Assembly (NCBI RefSeq): GCF_001975985.1
Contig: NZ_MTQF01000006.1
Coordinates: forward strand, 258,253-322,252
DNA: 64,000 nucleotides
Direction: 5' to 3'
From: [Flexibacter] sp. ATCC 35103
GTDB lineage: Bacteria > Bacteroidota > Bacteroidia > Flavobacteriales > Flavobacteriaceae
Under the pieces are notes generated by a model, which made no database searches, was not told the origin of the DNA, and was given only the letters and a program-made list of their open reading frames with translations. A program made the translations under genes and the position numbers. Below, piece after piece: positions 55,096 through 64,000 of this stretch (positions are counted from its first letter, which is position 1; every line of letters starts with the position of its first letter).

Positions 55096-57222
55096 TTAAA
55101 ACATTTTCTTAAATCCTTCGCTTTGCACTTTCCATGTTCCGTCTTTCGGGAAACCCGGATTTTGTTCTGTACTTCCGTCCCAACCGGCGCACATCATGGC
55201 AACGGCGGTTAGTAATCCTCCGTTTCCGGGAAGATAAAGCGTTAGTCTTTCTGCCTGATAATTATGTCCGTTTTTTAAGTATGTATTAGTCGTTACATTC
55301 ATAAACAAGGCATCAACCGCTTTTTCCGGCATTTGCAAACGTGCCGCCGACATTGCTGTCATTGGGAAATCCCATCCCCAGGTTTTATCCCAGGACCAAG
55401 TTTTCCAGACCAGATCGAAAGTATTTTTCATAATTTTTTTGTCTAAAAGTGACGTTTCCGGTAACATCCCAAAAGTTCCTAATACTGATGGATGATCGGT
55501 TTTAAATTCCGGATTGGTGTAGGAATCTTTGGCACTTTCTGTAGCCAGATAAACCTGATCCTGAATTGGCAAAGGAGATAATTTAGCCAAAACTGTTTCC
55601 CATTTTTCAGGTACTTTTTGGTTTAGTTTTTTCTTCCAGGCGATGGCTGTTTTCAAAGCCCAGTTCCAATATGCCAATTCATAAGTTGGATTAAAAGTTT
55701 CCATCGCTTTAAAACGTTCCTGAGCCGGAATAACGCCCGGTCCTAAAACATAACGACCTGTTTTGCTGTCGTAATTGGCAAACGAAGCCATAAAATCAGC
55801 GGTTGCAAAAACACGCTCACTATATAGATTTAAAGTTGCTGTGGTTGGTTTTGAACGATAAATCAATTCTACATACGTAATAAAATGTGGCTGCTGCCAA
55901 ATTAAAAATGAACCTACAGACGACGGACTTTCGTTCCCGTCAGGATCTGTCATTTTTTGCCATCTTGCGCCTTCAAAACCTTGTCTTTTGGCTATATTCT
56001 TCGCTTTATCAAAAACTTTCTGATACCACGAAAGACTTTTTTCCAGTAATTCAGGTCGGTTCCAAAGTGCGAAATGAACACCGTGCCACCAGTGCATTTC
56101 CAGATGCGGTTTTCCGTACCAGCTGTTATAAGTTAAGCCTGTTTCCTGCGGAGGTACTTTCCCTGTACATTGTACTTTGGTTAAATATTGCGAAAGGATT
56201 ACTCTTCGCTCTAATTCTTTAGCTCGGGGATCTGTACTTCCTGAAAAATCTACGGCTGCACCACTTTTCCAGAATTGCTCCCAGCCTTTTATACTGCTGT
56301 TTTCAATTTCTGCGAAAGACGAATTTGATATTTTTTTATCGGCTAAAGCAAAAAGACAACTTAATTCTAATGTATTTGTATTCGATGCTTCGATCACAAA
56401 ATAATGATCTCCCGTTTTTTTAATCTGCGCGTTTCCTTTCCAGCTTAAATTGACATGGTATGAAATACTGTCCATTACATGCGTTACAACAGCTTCGGTT
56501 TTTGATTTTTCTACAAGAGTACTTTTATAATCCTGCTTGCCTTCATATTTTGTTCCCATGTCTGCCCAATCACCTGTAGGAAACGGAATTCTCAAATTAA
56601 TCTTGAGACGCTTTTCTTTTAATAAATCAGATGTTACTTTTACACCAATTGCGTCTTTTTCCTGATGCGAAGCCGTAAGAACCTTAACCGGAATTCCTTC
56701 TACTTCAAAATAACTTTCGATTTCTCCTGTCCATAAATTCAGTTTTTGGGCAATGGCTTTAATATCTTCCGGTTTTACTGTACTTCCGTCTTTCTTTGTG
56801 ATTTCAAAACCTAAATTTCCTAATTGCAACAAATGCGGATTCTGGCGAAACCAATTCACCGCTTCGACTTTTCTGGCAGGTTCTTTTATCTGAACGGTGT
56901 ATGAAATATCTCTTCCGTATTGCTTATAATCTCTCAGGATTTCTGAAAACTTATAATTATTCGTGTTTTTATAACTGTCCCAACCCCACTCTGATTGTGT
57001 ACCTAACGGAATTCCGTTTTCGTATTTTTTAGGGAAAGTCTGTAATCCTGTAGCATCAACAGTAAAAGCAAAAGCTCCATTTCCTACGGTCAGCGAAGCC
57101 AAAGTATCGATAGCGGTAATTTGAACATTATGTCTTGTTACCAACGCTTTGCGATCGATTTTTTGTTGCGCAAATAACGGAGTCGAGAATAGGAATATAA
57201 TAATTAATTGATATTTTTTCAT
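55096..57222 (-). CDS. GH65-like six-hairpin glycosidase
   Basis: 708 residues with signal peptide (cleavage after LFAQ). N-terminal beta-sandwich (about 25-300) and (alpha/alpha)6 barrel (about 320-700). HLEMHWWHGVHFALWNRPELLEKSLSWYQ resembles the GH65 catalytic-Glu region; WGWDFPMTAMSAARLQMPEKAVDAL and YLPGNGGLLTAVAMM mark the barrel end. This subgroup occurs in rhamnogalacturonan loci; the exact linkage is not assignable. The CCTGAAA heptamer array ends 6 nt before its ATG. Followed by PL11 downstream. Confidence 0.72.
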   Translation of the reverse strand: MKKYQLIIIFLFSTPLFAQQKIDRKALVTRHNVQITAIDTLASLTVGNGAFAFTVDATGLQTFPKKYENGIPLGTQSEWGWDSYKNTNNYKFSEILRDYKQYGRDISYTVQIKEPARKVEAVNWFRQNPHLLQLGNLGFEITKKDGSTVKPEDIKAIAQKLNLWTGEIESYFEVEGIPVKVLTASHQEKDAIGVKVTSDLLKEKRLKINLRIPFPTGDWADMGTKYEGKQDYKSTLVEKSKTEAVVTHVMDSISYHVNLSWKGNAQIKKTGDHYFVIEASNTNTLELSCLFALADKKISNSSFAEIENSSIKGWEQFWKSGAAVDFSGSTDPRAKELERRVILSQYLTKVQCTGKVPPQETGLTYNSWYGKPHLEMHWWHGVHFALWNRPELLEKSLSWYQKVFDKAKNIAKRQGFEGARWQKMTDPDGNESPSSVGSFLIWQQPHFITYVELIYRSKPTTATLNLYSERVFATADFMASFANYDSKTGRYVLGPGVIPAQERFKAMETFNPTYELAYWNWALKTAIAWKKKLNQKVPEKWETVLAKLSPLPIQDQVYLATESAKDSYTNPEFKTDHPSVLGTFGMLPETSLLDKKIMKNTFDLVWKTWSWDKTWGWDFPMTAMSAARLQMPEKAVDALFMNVTTNTYLKNGHNYQAERLTLYLPGNGGLLTAVAMMCAGWDGSTEQNPGFPKDGTWKVQSEGFKKMF

Positions 57223-57228
57223 TTGGTT

Positions 57229-57311
57229 AGGTTTCAGGTTTCAGGTTTCAGGTTTCAGGTTTCAGGTTTCAGGTTTCAGGTTTCAGGTTTCAGGTTTCAG
57301 GTTTCAGGTTT
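57229..57311. repeat. Heptamer tandem array, about 12 units
   Basis: AGGTTTC is repeated without interruption for 83 nt, directly upstream of the start codon of the GH65-like gene (CCTGAAA when read in its direction). Beyond it, 57312-57470 holds GTCCCTACGGGAC and GCTCCTAACGGAGC hairpins and a polypyrimidine tract. Confidence 0.95.
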
Positions 57312-57470
57312 GTATATCGTCCCTACGGGACTCTGAAATGAGGGAAATTGATTTTTTTTTGCTACCAATATTTAGCTCCTAACGGAGCATTTTACCTCAT
57401 TTTTCCTATTCTCTTTCTTCTTTCTTCTATATTCTTTTTTCTTTCTTCTTTATTCTTTATTCTTTATTCT

Positions 57471-58577
57471 TTATTCTCTCACCAACGTCACACTCATCAA
57501 ACCAATCACTACATCATTGGCAATAGTCTTTAAAGTCAGGTTTTTTAATATCTTATTTTTATCTAATGGCAAGTCTAATATAGTTCCTGCGCCACCATCG
57601 ACTCCATAATTTGTGAATCCTTTTATGGATTTAAAATCCTTAAAATCTCTTGTTATTTCTCCTGTTTTAAAATAAACTCTTGGTGGTTTTGGGGCATCAG
57701 TTGTAAAAGCCAAACCGTCGATAAAATAATCTTGTTCGATTGGCCACCAGTTTTCGGGATTTTTTAAAGGCAGGATTTCCGAAGTTTCATCGGTATAATT
57801 TACTGTAATTTCTCCATTTATGATTCGGCTTTGCATTGGGTTTGTAGTTCCGGCAAGCATAAAATAAGCATGTGAAGCTTTTCCGTTTAGCGGAATAGTA
57901 ATGCTTTCAGGAAAATTATCCCACATCGATGTGAAGATGATATTTTTCTGATTTTCATCAGAAGGCGTTTGAAACGGAATTCCGTTTGGTGTTGAAATTT
58001 GTCCGTTTGCTTTTGCTTTTTCACGCAAGCCTTTGTCATCAATTTTTACGAAAATATTAGGATAACACCAATTTCCAATACCTTGCTTTGGCAACTGTAA
58101 CGTCACAGTTTGCGGTCTTGGCGACAGATATTCATAATTAAAAATATCTGTAACTTTTGAATTAAAAAATGACGAAAGCGAGATTGTTTCTGCTTGTTTT
58201 GATTTATCCAGGGGAATATCCCAGTTTGTAATTGCTGCATTCAATTTATTTTCTTCTTTTACATTAACGTTAATAGGTTTCCACCACGACAATTCTCCTT
58301 GTTTCAATTCTATAAAAAAGAGTTTATTACCCACCGAATTCACTTTTGCCTTGAGCGAATTTTCCGTTTTCGTAATTTCACTTAAAACAACTTGCGGATC
58401 GTGTATGGATAAAATTTTAGCTTTAGAAGTTTTTAAATCGAGTATTTCATTTACAGCATAATTTTCTTTTGACTGAATATTTTCTATTGAATCTCCTTTC
58501 CATTTAATTTTTATATCATAAATGGCATTATAGGGAACTTCGATACTTATTTTTGGATTTCCTATATTTTCCGTGAC
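57471..58577 (-). pseudogene. Downstream fragment of DUF4450-type glycosidase, cut off by in-frame stop
   Basis: This stretch continues the frame of 58578..60884 directly after its TAA, with 368 open codons to the stop at 57471. It encodes a beta-rich region (starting VTENIGNPKISIEV; GNWCYPNIFV; PENWWPIEQDYFIDG), typical of the C-terminal part of DUF4450-type proteins. A GTG at 58343 could restart translation but lies 79 codons inside conserved-looking sequence, so the fragment is most likely not a separate gene. Codon use and continuity suggest a recent loss. Confidence 0.78.
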
Positions 58578-60884
58578 TTATTTCCATGAAACTGATTTAC
58601 CATTAACGATAATATTTTCTACAGCTTCATAAGAGGAATTTAGAACCAGCTTCAAATTCATTTTGGCCTGAAAATGATTTTTGATTTGGTATTTTTCTTC
58701 ATTATTTTCACTTTTGAAATCAATCGAAATATCCGTAATTTCCAAAGAAGCCTGATTCCATTTTTCAGGAAAACCGGGTTTGATTGTTAAAACACCTTCT
58801 AATGCATCCGGTTGAATCCCAAAAAGTCCTTCGACCAATGTTCTCGACGCCATGCCAATTGGGTCGGCAAAATCACGATACAATTCGCCACGCATGGCAT
58901 CCTGATACAAAAGCTGCTCGAAACCTCCCGGCGAAGCGCCTAAATACATACTTTCTATAAGGGCGCTTTCCCACATTTTAAACGCTTTTTCAGATTGTCC
59001 GCCTTGCCAGAATGCGAGTGAAGTATGCAATTGTTCTGCCAATGCCACATTATTTGTCGACCACGTATAAGGTTGCCAGTTCGTGGTACTAATTACATAC
59101 AGCTCTTTTTTGTCTAATCCTTCTGCCGAAATCGGAATATGCGGAATCTGATTATTCACGTAATCCAGCATTTGATAACTCTCGAAAGGATTCGATAATT
59201 CTGAATCTATCGTGTGGTAAATACTCCATATTCCGGGCGTATCATGCAATAATTTGTTTCCTAAAGCATCTTTATATTCGGCAAAAATTCCTTTTTTAGC
59301 TACCCAAAGCTGGCTGTTTGTGGCTTTTAGAATTTTATCTGCTTCTTTTGTAAATGGGTTTTCATCTTGCTGAATTTTCTTTGCAATTTGAGCAACGGTT
59401 TTATTCGCATAATAATTATAGGCTGATGAATGAATGACTCCGCCTCCGCTGTATTGCAAAGCATCGCTTGCCCAGATTGAAGCATATGCATCGTACAATC
59501 CGTCGTTGTCAGGATCAAAATTTCTTTTTTCCCAATTTAAATGTCGTTGGATTGTGGGCCACATTTCTTTTATGAATGCTGTATCTCCTGTCCATTTAAA
59601 ATGTCGCAGCATTTGATCTATAAAAACCAAATTCATATCATAATGATGTGCGACATTATTCTTATTCGGACTTCGGCTAATATACCCGCTGCTGAACATC
59701 GATGTTCCTATTTCTTCTTTTTGGCGTGCTAAATTTCTTTCTTCATCCAATACAATCGGGCCATTTTCAGGGCTTGTAACCTGCGAATTGCTGTAACTGG
59801 TAAAATGCGTTTTTGCACGATCATGCCAGCCCAAAGGATCAGCTGTATAAGCGCCTCGCCACGCATTGAGATACATTCTCCAGGCAATGGCGCCATGAAG
59901 ATAAGCAGGACTTTCCCAAATTCCGTCAGCGGCTATCGAGAGTGCAGATCCCAAAGTATTGATGTAAGGATCCGGAGTCGAAACCTTCACTCTGTTCGCC
60001 AAAATATGGGTTTCCTGAACCGATTTCTGGTAAAGCTGAGCGATGTTTTTTTGATTGCAATTTGTTTTGGAATCTTCTGCGAGAAATAACCAATAATCTC
60101 CTTTTTCAGAAACAGATTTTATTTTTCCCGTAATAACATTCAGCGATTCCGGATTCGAATGATACAGTTCTAATGGCGCAATTTGCATTTTTGCATTGGC
60201 TAAATGCATAACTGATTTGGGGAAAAATCCAGTAAGATTCTTATTATTTCCTGTTTTTTGTTTATTGCTTTCAGAACCATATTCTAATAAAAAAGATTCG
60301 TCTTTGATAGTATACTTATTATTGATACAATATTCTGGCTGTAAATAAAAAACCGATTCCGGATCAGCACCAATATCTCCGTCGCGACTAAACTTTTTTC
60401 CGGTTGCACCGCCAAAAGCCCAGATTAAACTGGTCGTTTTTGACACATTTTTACCGTATATTTTTACAATAAAACCTTCACTTTCTTTTAAAGCTACAAC
60501 ATCAACAAACAATTTTCCGGTTCCTAAAATTGGATCTTCAATCGTATATTGCATTGTGCCTAAAACATAACGGGTATCAATTTTTAAAGCTTCGGTGATC
60601 CATTTGCTCTCTTTTCCGTTTGTTAATCCAAGTTTAAAATTTCCTCCCATTCCCGGCATATACATTGCAAATTCAGGCAAATCGCCAGTTTCAACCCTAA
60701 ATCCGGTATTAGAACCGTATAAAGCGCGATTGAATTTTCGAGTACCATTTTTTAGAACAAAACTATTTCCGTCAGGCGCATAATGTATTTTGCGCAACGC
60801 TTTATTTTCCTGTCCAAATGTTGTAGCTGAACAGAATAGAAATAAACCAGTCAAAGTTTGAATTAAGTACTTTTTAATTTTCAT
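58578..60884 (-). CDS. DUF4450-type six-hairpin glycosidase, truncated by TAA
   Basis: 768 residues with signal peptide (cleavage after TFGQ). N-terminal DUF4450-like beta domain about 28-290 (FNRALYGSNTGFRVETGDLPEFAMYMPGMGG split over residues 52-82), then an (alpha/alpha)6 barrel about 310-700 with WRGAYTADPLGWHDRA, WASDALQYSGGGVIHSSAYNYYAN and ASRTLVEGLFGIQPDA. The reading frame closes at TAA 58578..58580 but continues open in the same frame for another 368 codons (57471..58577). The intact protein would be about 1137 residues. The barrel is complete, so activity may survive. Divergent from GH2 at 61133, sharing an operator region. Likely substrate: rhamnogalacturonan-derived oligosaccharides. 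Confidence 0.75.
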   Translation of the reverse strand: MKIKKYLIQTLTGLFLFCSATTFGQENKALRKIHYAPDGNSFVLKNGTRKFNRALYGSNTGFRVETGDLPEFAMYMPGMGGNFKLGLTNGKESKWITEALKIDTRYVLGTMQYTIEDPILGTGKLFVDVVALKESEGFIVKIYGKNVSKTTSLIWAFGGATGKKFSRDGDIGADPESVFYLQPEYCINNKYTIKDESFLLEYGSESNKQKTGNNKNLTGFFPKSVMHLANAKMQIAPLELYHSNPESLNVITGKIKSVSEKGDYWLFLAEDSKTNCNQKNIAQLYQKSVQETHILANRVKVSTPDPYINTLGSALSIAADGIWESPAYLHGAIAWRMYLNAWRGAYTADPLGWHDRAKTHFTSYSNSQVTSPENGPIVLDEERNLARQKEEIGTSMFSSGYISRSPNKNNVAHHYDMNLVFIDQMLRHFKWTGDTAFIKEMWPTIQRHLNWEKRNFDPDNDGLYDAYASIWASDALQYSGGGVIHSSAYNYYANKTVAQIAKKIQQDENPFTKEADKILKATNSQLWVAKKGIFAEYKDALGNKLLHDTPGIWSIYHTIDSELSNPFESYQMLDYVNNQIPHIPISAEGLDKKELYVISTTNWQPYTWSTNNVALAEQLHTSLAFWQGGQSEKAFKMWESALIESMYLGASPGGFEQLLYQDAMRGELYRDFADPIGMASRTLVEGLFGIQPDALEGVLTIKPGFPEKWNQASLEITDISIDFKSENNEEKYQIKNHFQAKMNLKLVLNSSYEAVENIIVNGKSVSWK

Positions 60885-60940
60885 ATCGCTGTAAAATGAA
60901 TTATTCCTGAGTTTATTGGATATATGAAAACATCGATTTT

Positions 60941-60957
60941 ATAGTATTTTGTATCAT
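60941..60957. promoter_or_regulatory. Weaker copy of the rhamnose-type dyad
   Basis: ATAGTATTTTGTATCAT resembles the site at 61006..61022 in ATAGTAT and TGTA. It lies 57 nt upstream of the DUF4450 start. The match is partial. Confidence 0.3.
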
Positions 60958-61005
60958 TTATATCAATCTTTCAATATAGATGCAATTTCTTTGTTTTTTA
61001 GTGGT

Positions 61006-61022
61006 ATAGTATCCTGTACCTA
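61006..61022. promoter_or_regulatory. Candidate GntR operator, DUF4450 side
   Basis: ATAGTATCCTGTACCTA; its complement shares GTACAGGATACTAT (14 nt) with the perfect dyad at 61073..61089. Located in the 248-bp divergent promoter region. Confidence 0.5.
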
Positions 61023-61072
61023 CCTGATTTTTGATAAAAACATAATTTATAATTTTTCAATATTTTAACATC

Positions 61073-61089
61073 ATAGTACAGGATACTAT
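61073..61089. promoter_or_regulatory. Perfect dyad, candidate GntR operator, GH2 side
   Basis: ATAGTA, centre CAGGA, TACTAT: perfect 6-bp arms around 5 nt. It ends 43 nt before the GH2 start codon. Related sites occur at 61006 and upstream of rhaT. Confidence 0.55.
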
Positions 61090-61132
61090 ATAAAAATAGA
61101 ACTCATAGTTTTGAAATAACATCAAATTAACT

Positions 61133-63979
61133 ATGCAGTCAAAAAAAATAATCTATATAAATATACTCGTGCTTTTCTTTTTTTGTAAAAGCAGTGCGCA
61201 ACAAACGGATAAAATCTATCTATCAGGAAAAGATTTTGAGCATCCTGTGCAATGGGATTTTTATTGTACAGGCGGAAACAATAGTAAAATATGGTCTAAA
61301 ATAAATGTACCGTCGCAATGGGAACTGGAAGGTTTTGGTGAATATACGTATGGACGATGGTATAAAGAACTGAAACAAAATGAACCAAGCAAAGAGGAAG
61401 GTTTGTATAAATATGAATTTGATGTTCCTGCCAATTATAAAAATAAAGATATTATAATTGCTTTTGGCGGTGCGATGACGGATACAGAGGTTAAAATAAA
61501 CGGAAAACTAGCCGGAGCAATTCATCAGGGTGGTTTTTATGAATTTAAATATGATATTTCGTCTTTACTAAAGTTTGGTTCTGTCAATGTTTTAGAAGTT
61601 CATGTCTGGAAACATTCTGCTAATAAATCAGTAAATGCAGCAGAACGAAGAGCCGATTGGTGGTTGTTTGGCGGTATTTATCGTCCGGTTTGGCTTGAGG
61701 TTTCTCCTAAAGCACATATTCAGAATATCGCTGTGAATCCCAAAATGGATGGTTCTCTGACAGTTGATCTCAATTTAAAAAACATTCAGAAGAATAGTAC
61801 TTTAGAAGTTTCATTAAAAGGAACACAAGGAGAAAATTTTCAAACTTTTACTTTTCCTGTAAAGGCAAAAAGTATCAAAGAAACCATTGCTGCAAAATGG
61901 GAAAACATAAAACCCTGGAATCCTGAAAGTCCTGTTTTATATGATTTAGAATTGACTTTAAAACAAAACGGAACTACGATTCATCAATACCATAAGCGAA
62001 TTGGATTTAGAACTTTGGAATTCAAAAAACAAGACGGAATTTATGTTAATGGCACTAAAATTATCATGAAAGGTATTAATCGTCATTCCTTTTGGCCTGA
62101 AGGCGGACGCAGTACCAGCAAACGAATCAGCGAAATGGATGTTAAATTAATAAAAGACATGAATATGAATGCCGTTCGCGGGCATTATCCGCCTGACGAT
62201 CACTTTTTAGAAGTTTGTGATTCATTGGGACTTTTTGTACTGAATGAATTGGCGGGCTGGCAAAACTCGTATGATACTGAAACGGGAACCAAATTAGTAA
62301 AAGAAATGGTAACACGTGATGTCAATCATCCGTCAGTAATTATTTGGGATAATGGCAATGAAGGCGGCTGGAATTATAATGTCGATAAAGTTTTTGCCGA
62401 AAATGATCCACAAAAAAGAATTGTGATTCATCCGTGGGCAGATTTTAATGGCTGGGACACGCACCATTATCCAACTTATTTAACGGGAATGCATCGTTTT
62501 AATGCGGGTGAAAATGTATTTTTTCCAACTGAATTTATGCACGGAACTTATGATAACGGACATGGAGCGGCTCTCGAGGATTTCTGGAACCGATACAAAC
62601 AAAGTCCGTTATTTGCGGGAGGATTTATGTGGGCGATGCTCGATGAAGCCGTAAAACGATCCGATTGGACGGGTGATGTAAAATTTGATTCTAAAGGTTC
62701 GCTTGCGGCAGATGGAATTCTTGGACCTCATCGCGAAAGAGAAGGAAGTTATTATACGGTAAAAGAAGTTTGGGCACCAATTCAGTTTCTGCCAAAGCAA
62801 ATCACAGAAGGTTTTGACGGATCATTCTTAATCACAAATGAGTATCTTTTTAGTAATCTGAATTCCTGTAGAATGGATTTTAAAGTGATAAAAGCAGCTA
62901 AAAATATTCTTTATACAAATGAAATTGCAAAAGAAATAAGTTCCGACACAATTGAAATTCCGAGTATTGATCCGGGAGAAACGCGAAAGATAAAATTTGA
63001 TGTTCCGGTTAATTTTTATGAAGGAGATATTCTGTCTGTTTCGGCCTATGATCAGTTCAATAAAGAAATTTATACATGGACATGGCCCATTCATAAAGCG
63101 AAATTTTATGCCGAAAAATTCTTAACGGTTCAAAATTCTATAGGAAAAGCATCGGTCACAAAAAATGACAGCGAAATTATTTTAAAAGGAAATGAAATCA
63201 CGGTTTCTTTTGATGCTTTGACGGGAGAAATTGTAACAATAAAAAACAGAACATCTACAATACCATTAAAAAATGGACCACGCCCAATTGGGATGAAAGC
63301 AAAATTAAAAGACATTCAAGTTTTACAAGAAGGTGATAAAGCGATTTGCAAGGTTAATTATTCAGGCGGATTATCTGCTATAAAATGGATTATGGAGCCG
63401 GACGGAAGGTTTAAAATGGAATTACTTGCCTTAAAAAATGCATCGGGAGGAGAAGGATTTGACGGTGCTTTTTTTGAAGATAAAATCAACGCTTTCGGAA
63501 TCACATTCAGTTTTCCTGAAAAGGAGGTTACAGGAATAAAATGGTTTGGAAGAGGTCCTTACCACGTTTGGAAAAACCGAATTAAAGGAACTACTTACGG
63601 TTTTTGGGAGAAAGACTATAACAACACGATAACAGGTGAAAGTTTTGAAAATCTTATTTACCCGGAATTTAAAGGCTATCATGCCAATTTATTAGGAGCT
63701 AATCTAAAGGCAGGAAGTGCATCGTTTAAAGTTTTTAGTGAATCTGATCATTTATTCCTGCGATTATTTACGCCTGATTTGCCTAAAAATGCTTTCCCGG
63801 GAAGTTATCCGCAACCGGATTTTCCGGAGGGAGATATATCTTTTATGTATGAAATTCCGGCAATGAGAGATTTTAAACCTTTAGAACAACAAGGCCCACA
63901 AAGTCAGCCCACCAATATTCGAATTAAAAGTGGTGATGATGGGATTATGATGAATTTATGGTTTGATTTTAGGGACTAA
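61133..63979 (+). CDS. Large GH2 glycosidase, probable beta-galactosidase type
   Basis: 948 residues with signal peptide (cleavage after SSAQ). Jelly roll about 40-210, immunoglobulin-like domain, TIM barrel about 300-560, then further beta domains including a beta-galactosidase small-chain-like domain (about 680-945, IKWFGRGPYHVWKNR). Acid/base E410 lies in WDNGNEGGWN and nucleophile E467 in PTEFMHG. The glucuronidase N-x-K motif is not present. The small-chain domain favours beta-galactosidase-type activity, for example on galactan side chains of rhamnogalacturonan. Divergent from the DUF4450 gene with a shared operator region. Confidence 0.88.
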   Translation: MQSKKIIYINILVLFFFCKSSAQQTDKIYLSGKDFEHPVQWDFYCTGGNNSKIWSKINVPSQWELEGFGEYTYGRWYKELKQNEPSKEEGLYKYEFDVPANYKNKDIIIAFGGAMTDTEVKINGKLAGAIHQGGFYEFKYDISSLLKFGSVNVLEVHVWKHSANKSVNAAERRADWWLFGGIYRPVWLEVSPKAHIQNIAVNPKMDGSLTVDLNLKNIQKNSTLEVSLKGTQGENFQTFTFPVKAKSIKETIAAKWENIKPWNPESPVLYDLELTLKQNGTTIHQYHKRIGFRTLEFKKQDGIYVNGTKIIMKGINRHSFWPEGGRSTSKRISEMDVKLIKDMNMNAVRGHYPPDDHFLEVCDSLGLFVLNELAGWQNSYDTETGTKLVKEMVTRDVNHPSVIIWDNGNEGGWNYNVDKVFAENDPQKRIVIHPWADFNGWDTHHYPTYLTGMHRFNAGENVFFPTEFMHGTYDNGHGAALEDFWNRYKQSPLFAGGFMWAMLDEAVKRSDWTGDVKFDSKGSLAADGILGPHREREGSYYTVKEVWAPIQFLPKQITEGFDGSFLITNEYLFSNLNSCRMDFKVIKAAKNILYTNEIAKEISSDTIEIPSIDPGETRKIKFDVPVNFYEGDILSVSAYDQFNKEIYTWTWPIHKAKFYAEKFLTVQNSIGKASVTKNDSEIILKGNEITVSFDALTGEIVTIKNRTSTIPLKNGPRPIGMKAKLKDIQVLQEGDKAICKVNYSGGLSAIKWIMEPDGRFKMELLALKNASGGEGFDGAFFEDKINAFGITFSFPEKEVTGIKWFGRGPYHVWKNRIKGTTYGFWEKDYNNTITGESFENLIYPEFKGYHANLLGANLKAGSASFKVFSESDHLFLRLFTPDLPKNAFPGSYPQPDFPEGDISFMYEIPAMRDFKPLEQQGPQSQPTNIRIKSGDDGIMMNLWFDFRD

Positions 63980-63980
63980 A

Positions 63981-64000
63981 AGGTTTCAGGTTTCAGGTTT
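63981..64000. repeat. Start of another AGGTTTC array at window edge
   Basis: The first three units of the heptamer seen at 57229..57311 begin one base after the GH2 stop codon; the array continues beyond the window. Confidence 0.8.

Noticed and set aside
57229..57311. Array that might be a CRISPR or iterated binding site
   Set aside because: Seven-base units without spacers; a short tandem repeat is the simpler reading.
57348..57533. 61-codon Phe/Leu/Ser-rich ORF
   Set aside because: Arises from the polypyrimidine tract and overlaps the end of the DUF4450 gene.
58343..58345. GTG as an independent start of a 290-residue gene
   Set aside because: The frame is open and coding-like for 79 codons upstream back to the TAA; no leader or signal peptide at the GTG. 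A broken single gene fits better.

Overview
The window looks like chromosomal DNA from a Flavobacterium-type member of the Bacteroidota. Supporting signs are AT-rich sequence, a SusC/SusD pair, a one-protein hybrid two-component regulator with AraC output, triple-tyrosine/LuxR regulators, a type IX secretion sorting domain, A-rich leaders without Shine-Dalgarno sequences, and promoters resembling the Bacteroidota -33/-7 type. No rRNA, tRNA, CRISPR array, prophage or transposase gene was seen.

Layout. 1-4 kb: the 5' part of a GH16 beta-glucanase gene running off the left edge, and a membrane-anchored beta-propeller/LuxR regulator. 4.2-7.7 kb: HAD phosphatase, Nudix hydrolase and a two-gene cassette of unknown function. 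7.9-31.9 kb: a polysaccharide utilization locus (PUL) for what appears to be a glucuronic-acid-rich polymer. It comprises a DUF4861 protein, a LacI-type regulator, an operon for uronate catabolism (YhcH-like protein, KDPG aldolase, SDR mannonate oxidoreductase, UxuA), a beta-helix lyase-like protein, the hybrid sensor-regulator, SusC/SusD, GH88, two GH2 enzymes carrying the glucuronidase N-x-K motif, and a jelly-roll lyase candidate. 32-35.5 kb: small housekeeping or hypothetical genes (DUF2911, NlpE-like, YegP-like, a lipoprotein, an XRE regulator, small membrane proteins). 36-47.8 kb: a long leftward gene set for L-rhamnose, with transporter RhaT, aldolase/dehydrogenase fusion, RhaI isomerase, RhaB kinase, LutABC lactate oxidation and a PfkB sugar kinase, with a divergent GntR regulator. 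47.9-53 kb: a second XRE regulator, a duplicated hairpin element and a large T9SS-exported delta-60 repeat protein. 53-64 kb: a rhamnogalacturonan-type cluster with PL11 lyase, a GH65-like six-hairpin enzyme, a DUF4450-type glycosidase broken by one in-frame stop, and a large GH2.

How it fits together. The left PUL should release unsaturated and saturated glucuronate residues and feed them through mannonate and KDG. The right cluster should release rhamnose and galacturonate-containing fragments. The rhamnose operon appears to turn rhamnose into DHAP plus L-lactate, and LutABC then oxidises lactate to pyruvate. A shared 17-bp dyad occurs upstream of rhaT and in the divergent promoter region of the DUF4450 and GH2 genes. 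It suggests that one regulator, plausibly the GntR protein, couples rhamnose catabolism to rhamnogalacturonan breakdown.

Intergenic DNA is rich in repeats: nested long inverted repeats, a 105-bp tandem array, CCTGAAA heptamer arrays and a tandemly duplicated hairpin whose central 91 bp is inverted between the two copies. Two genes have unusual coding signals: the LacI-type gene has no ATG, GTG or TTG start, and the DUF4450 gene carries an in-frame TAA.
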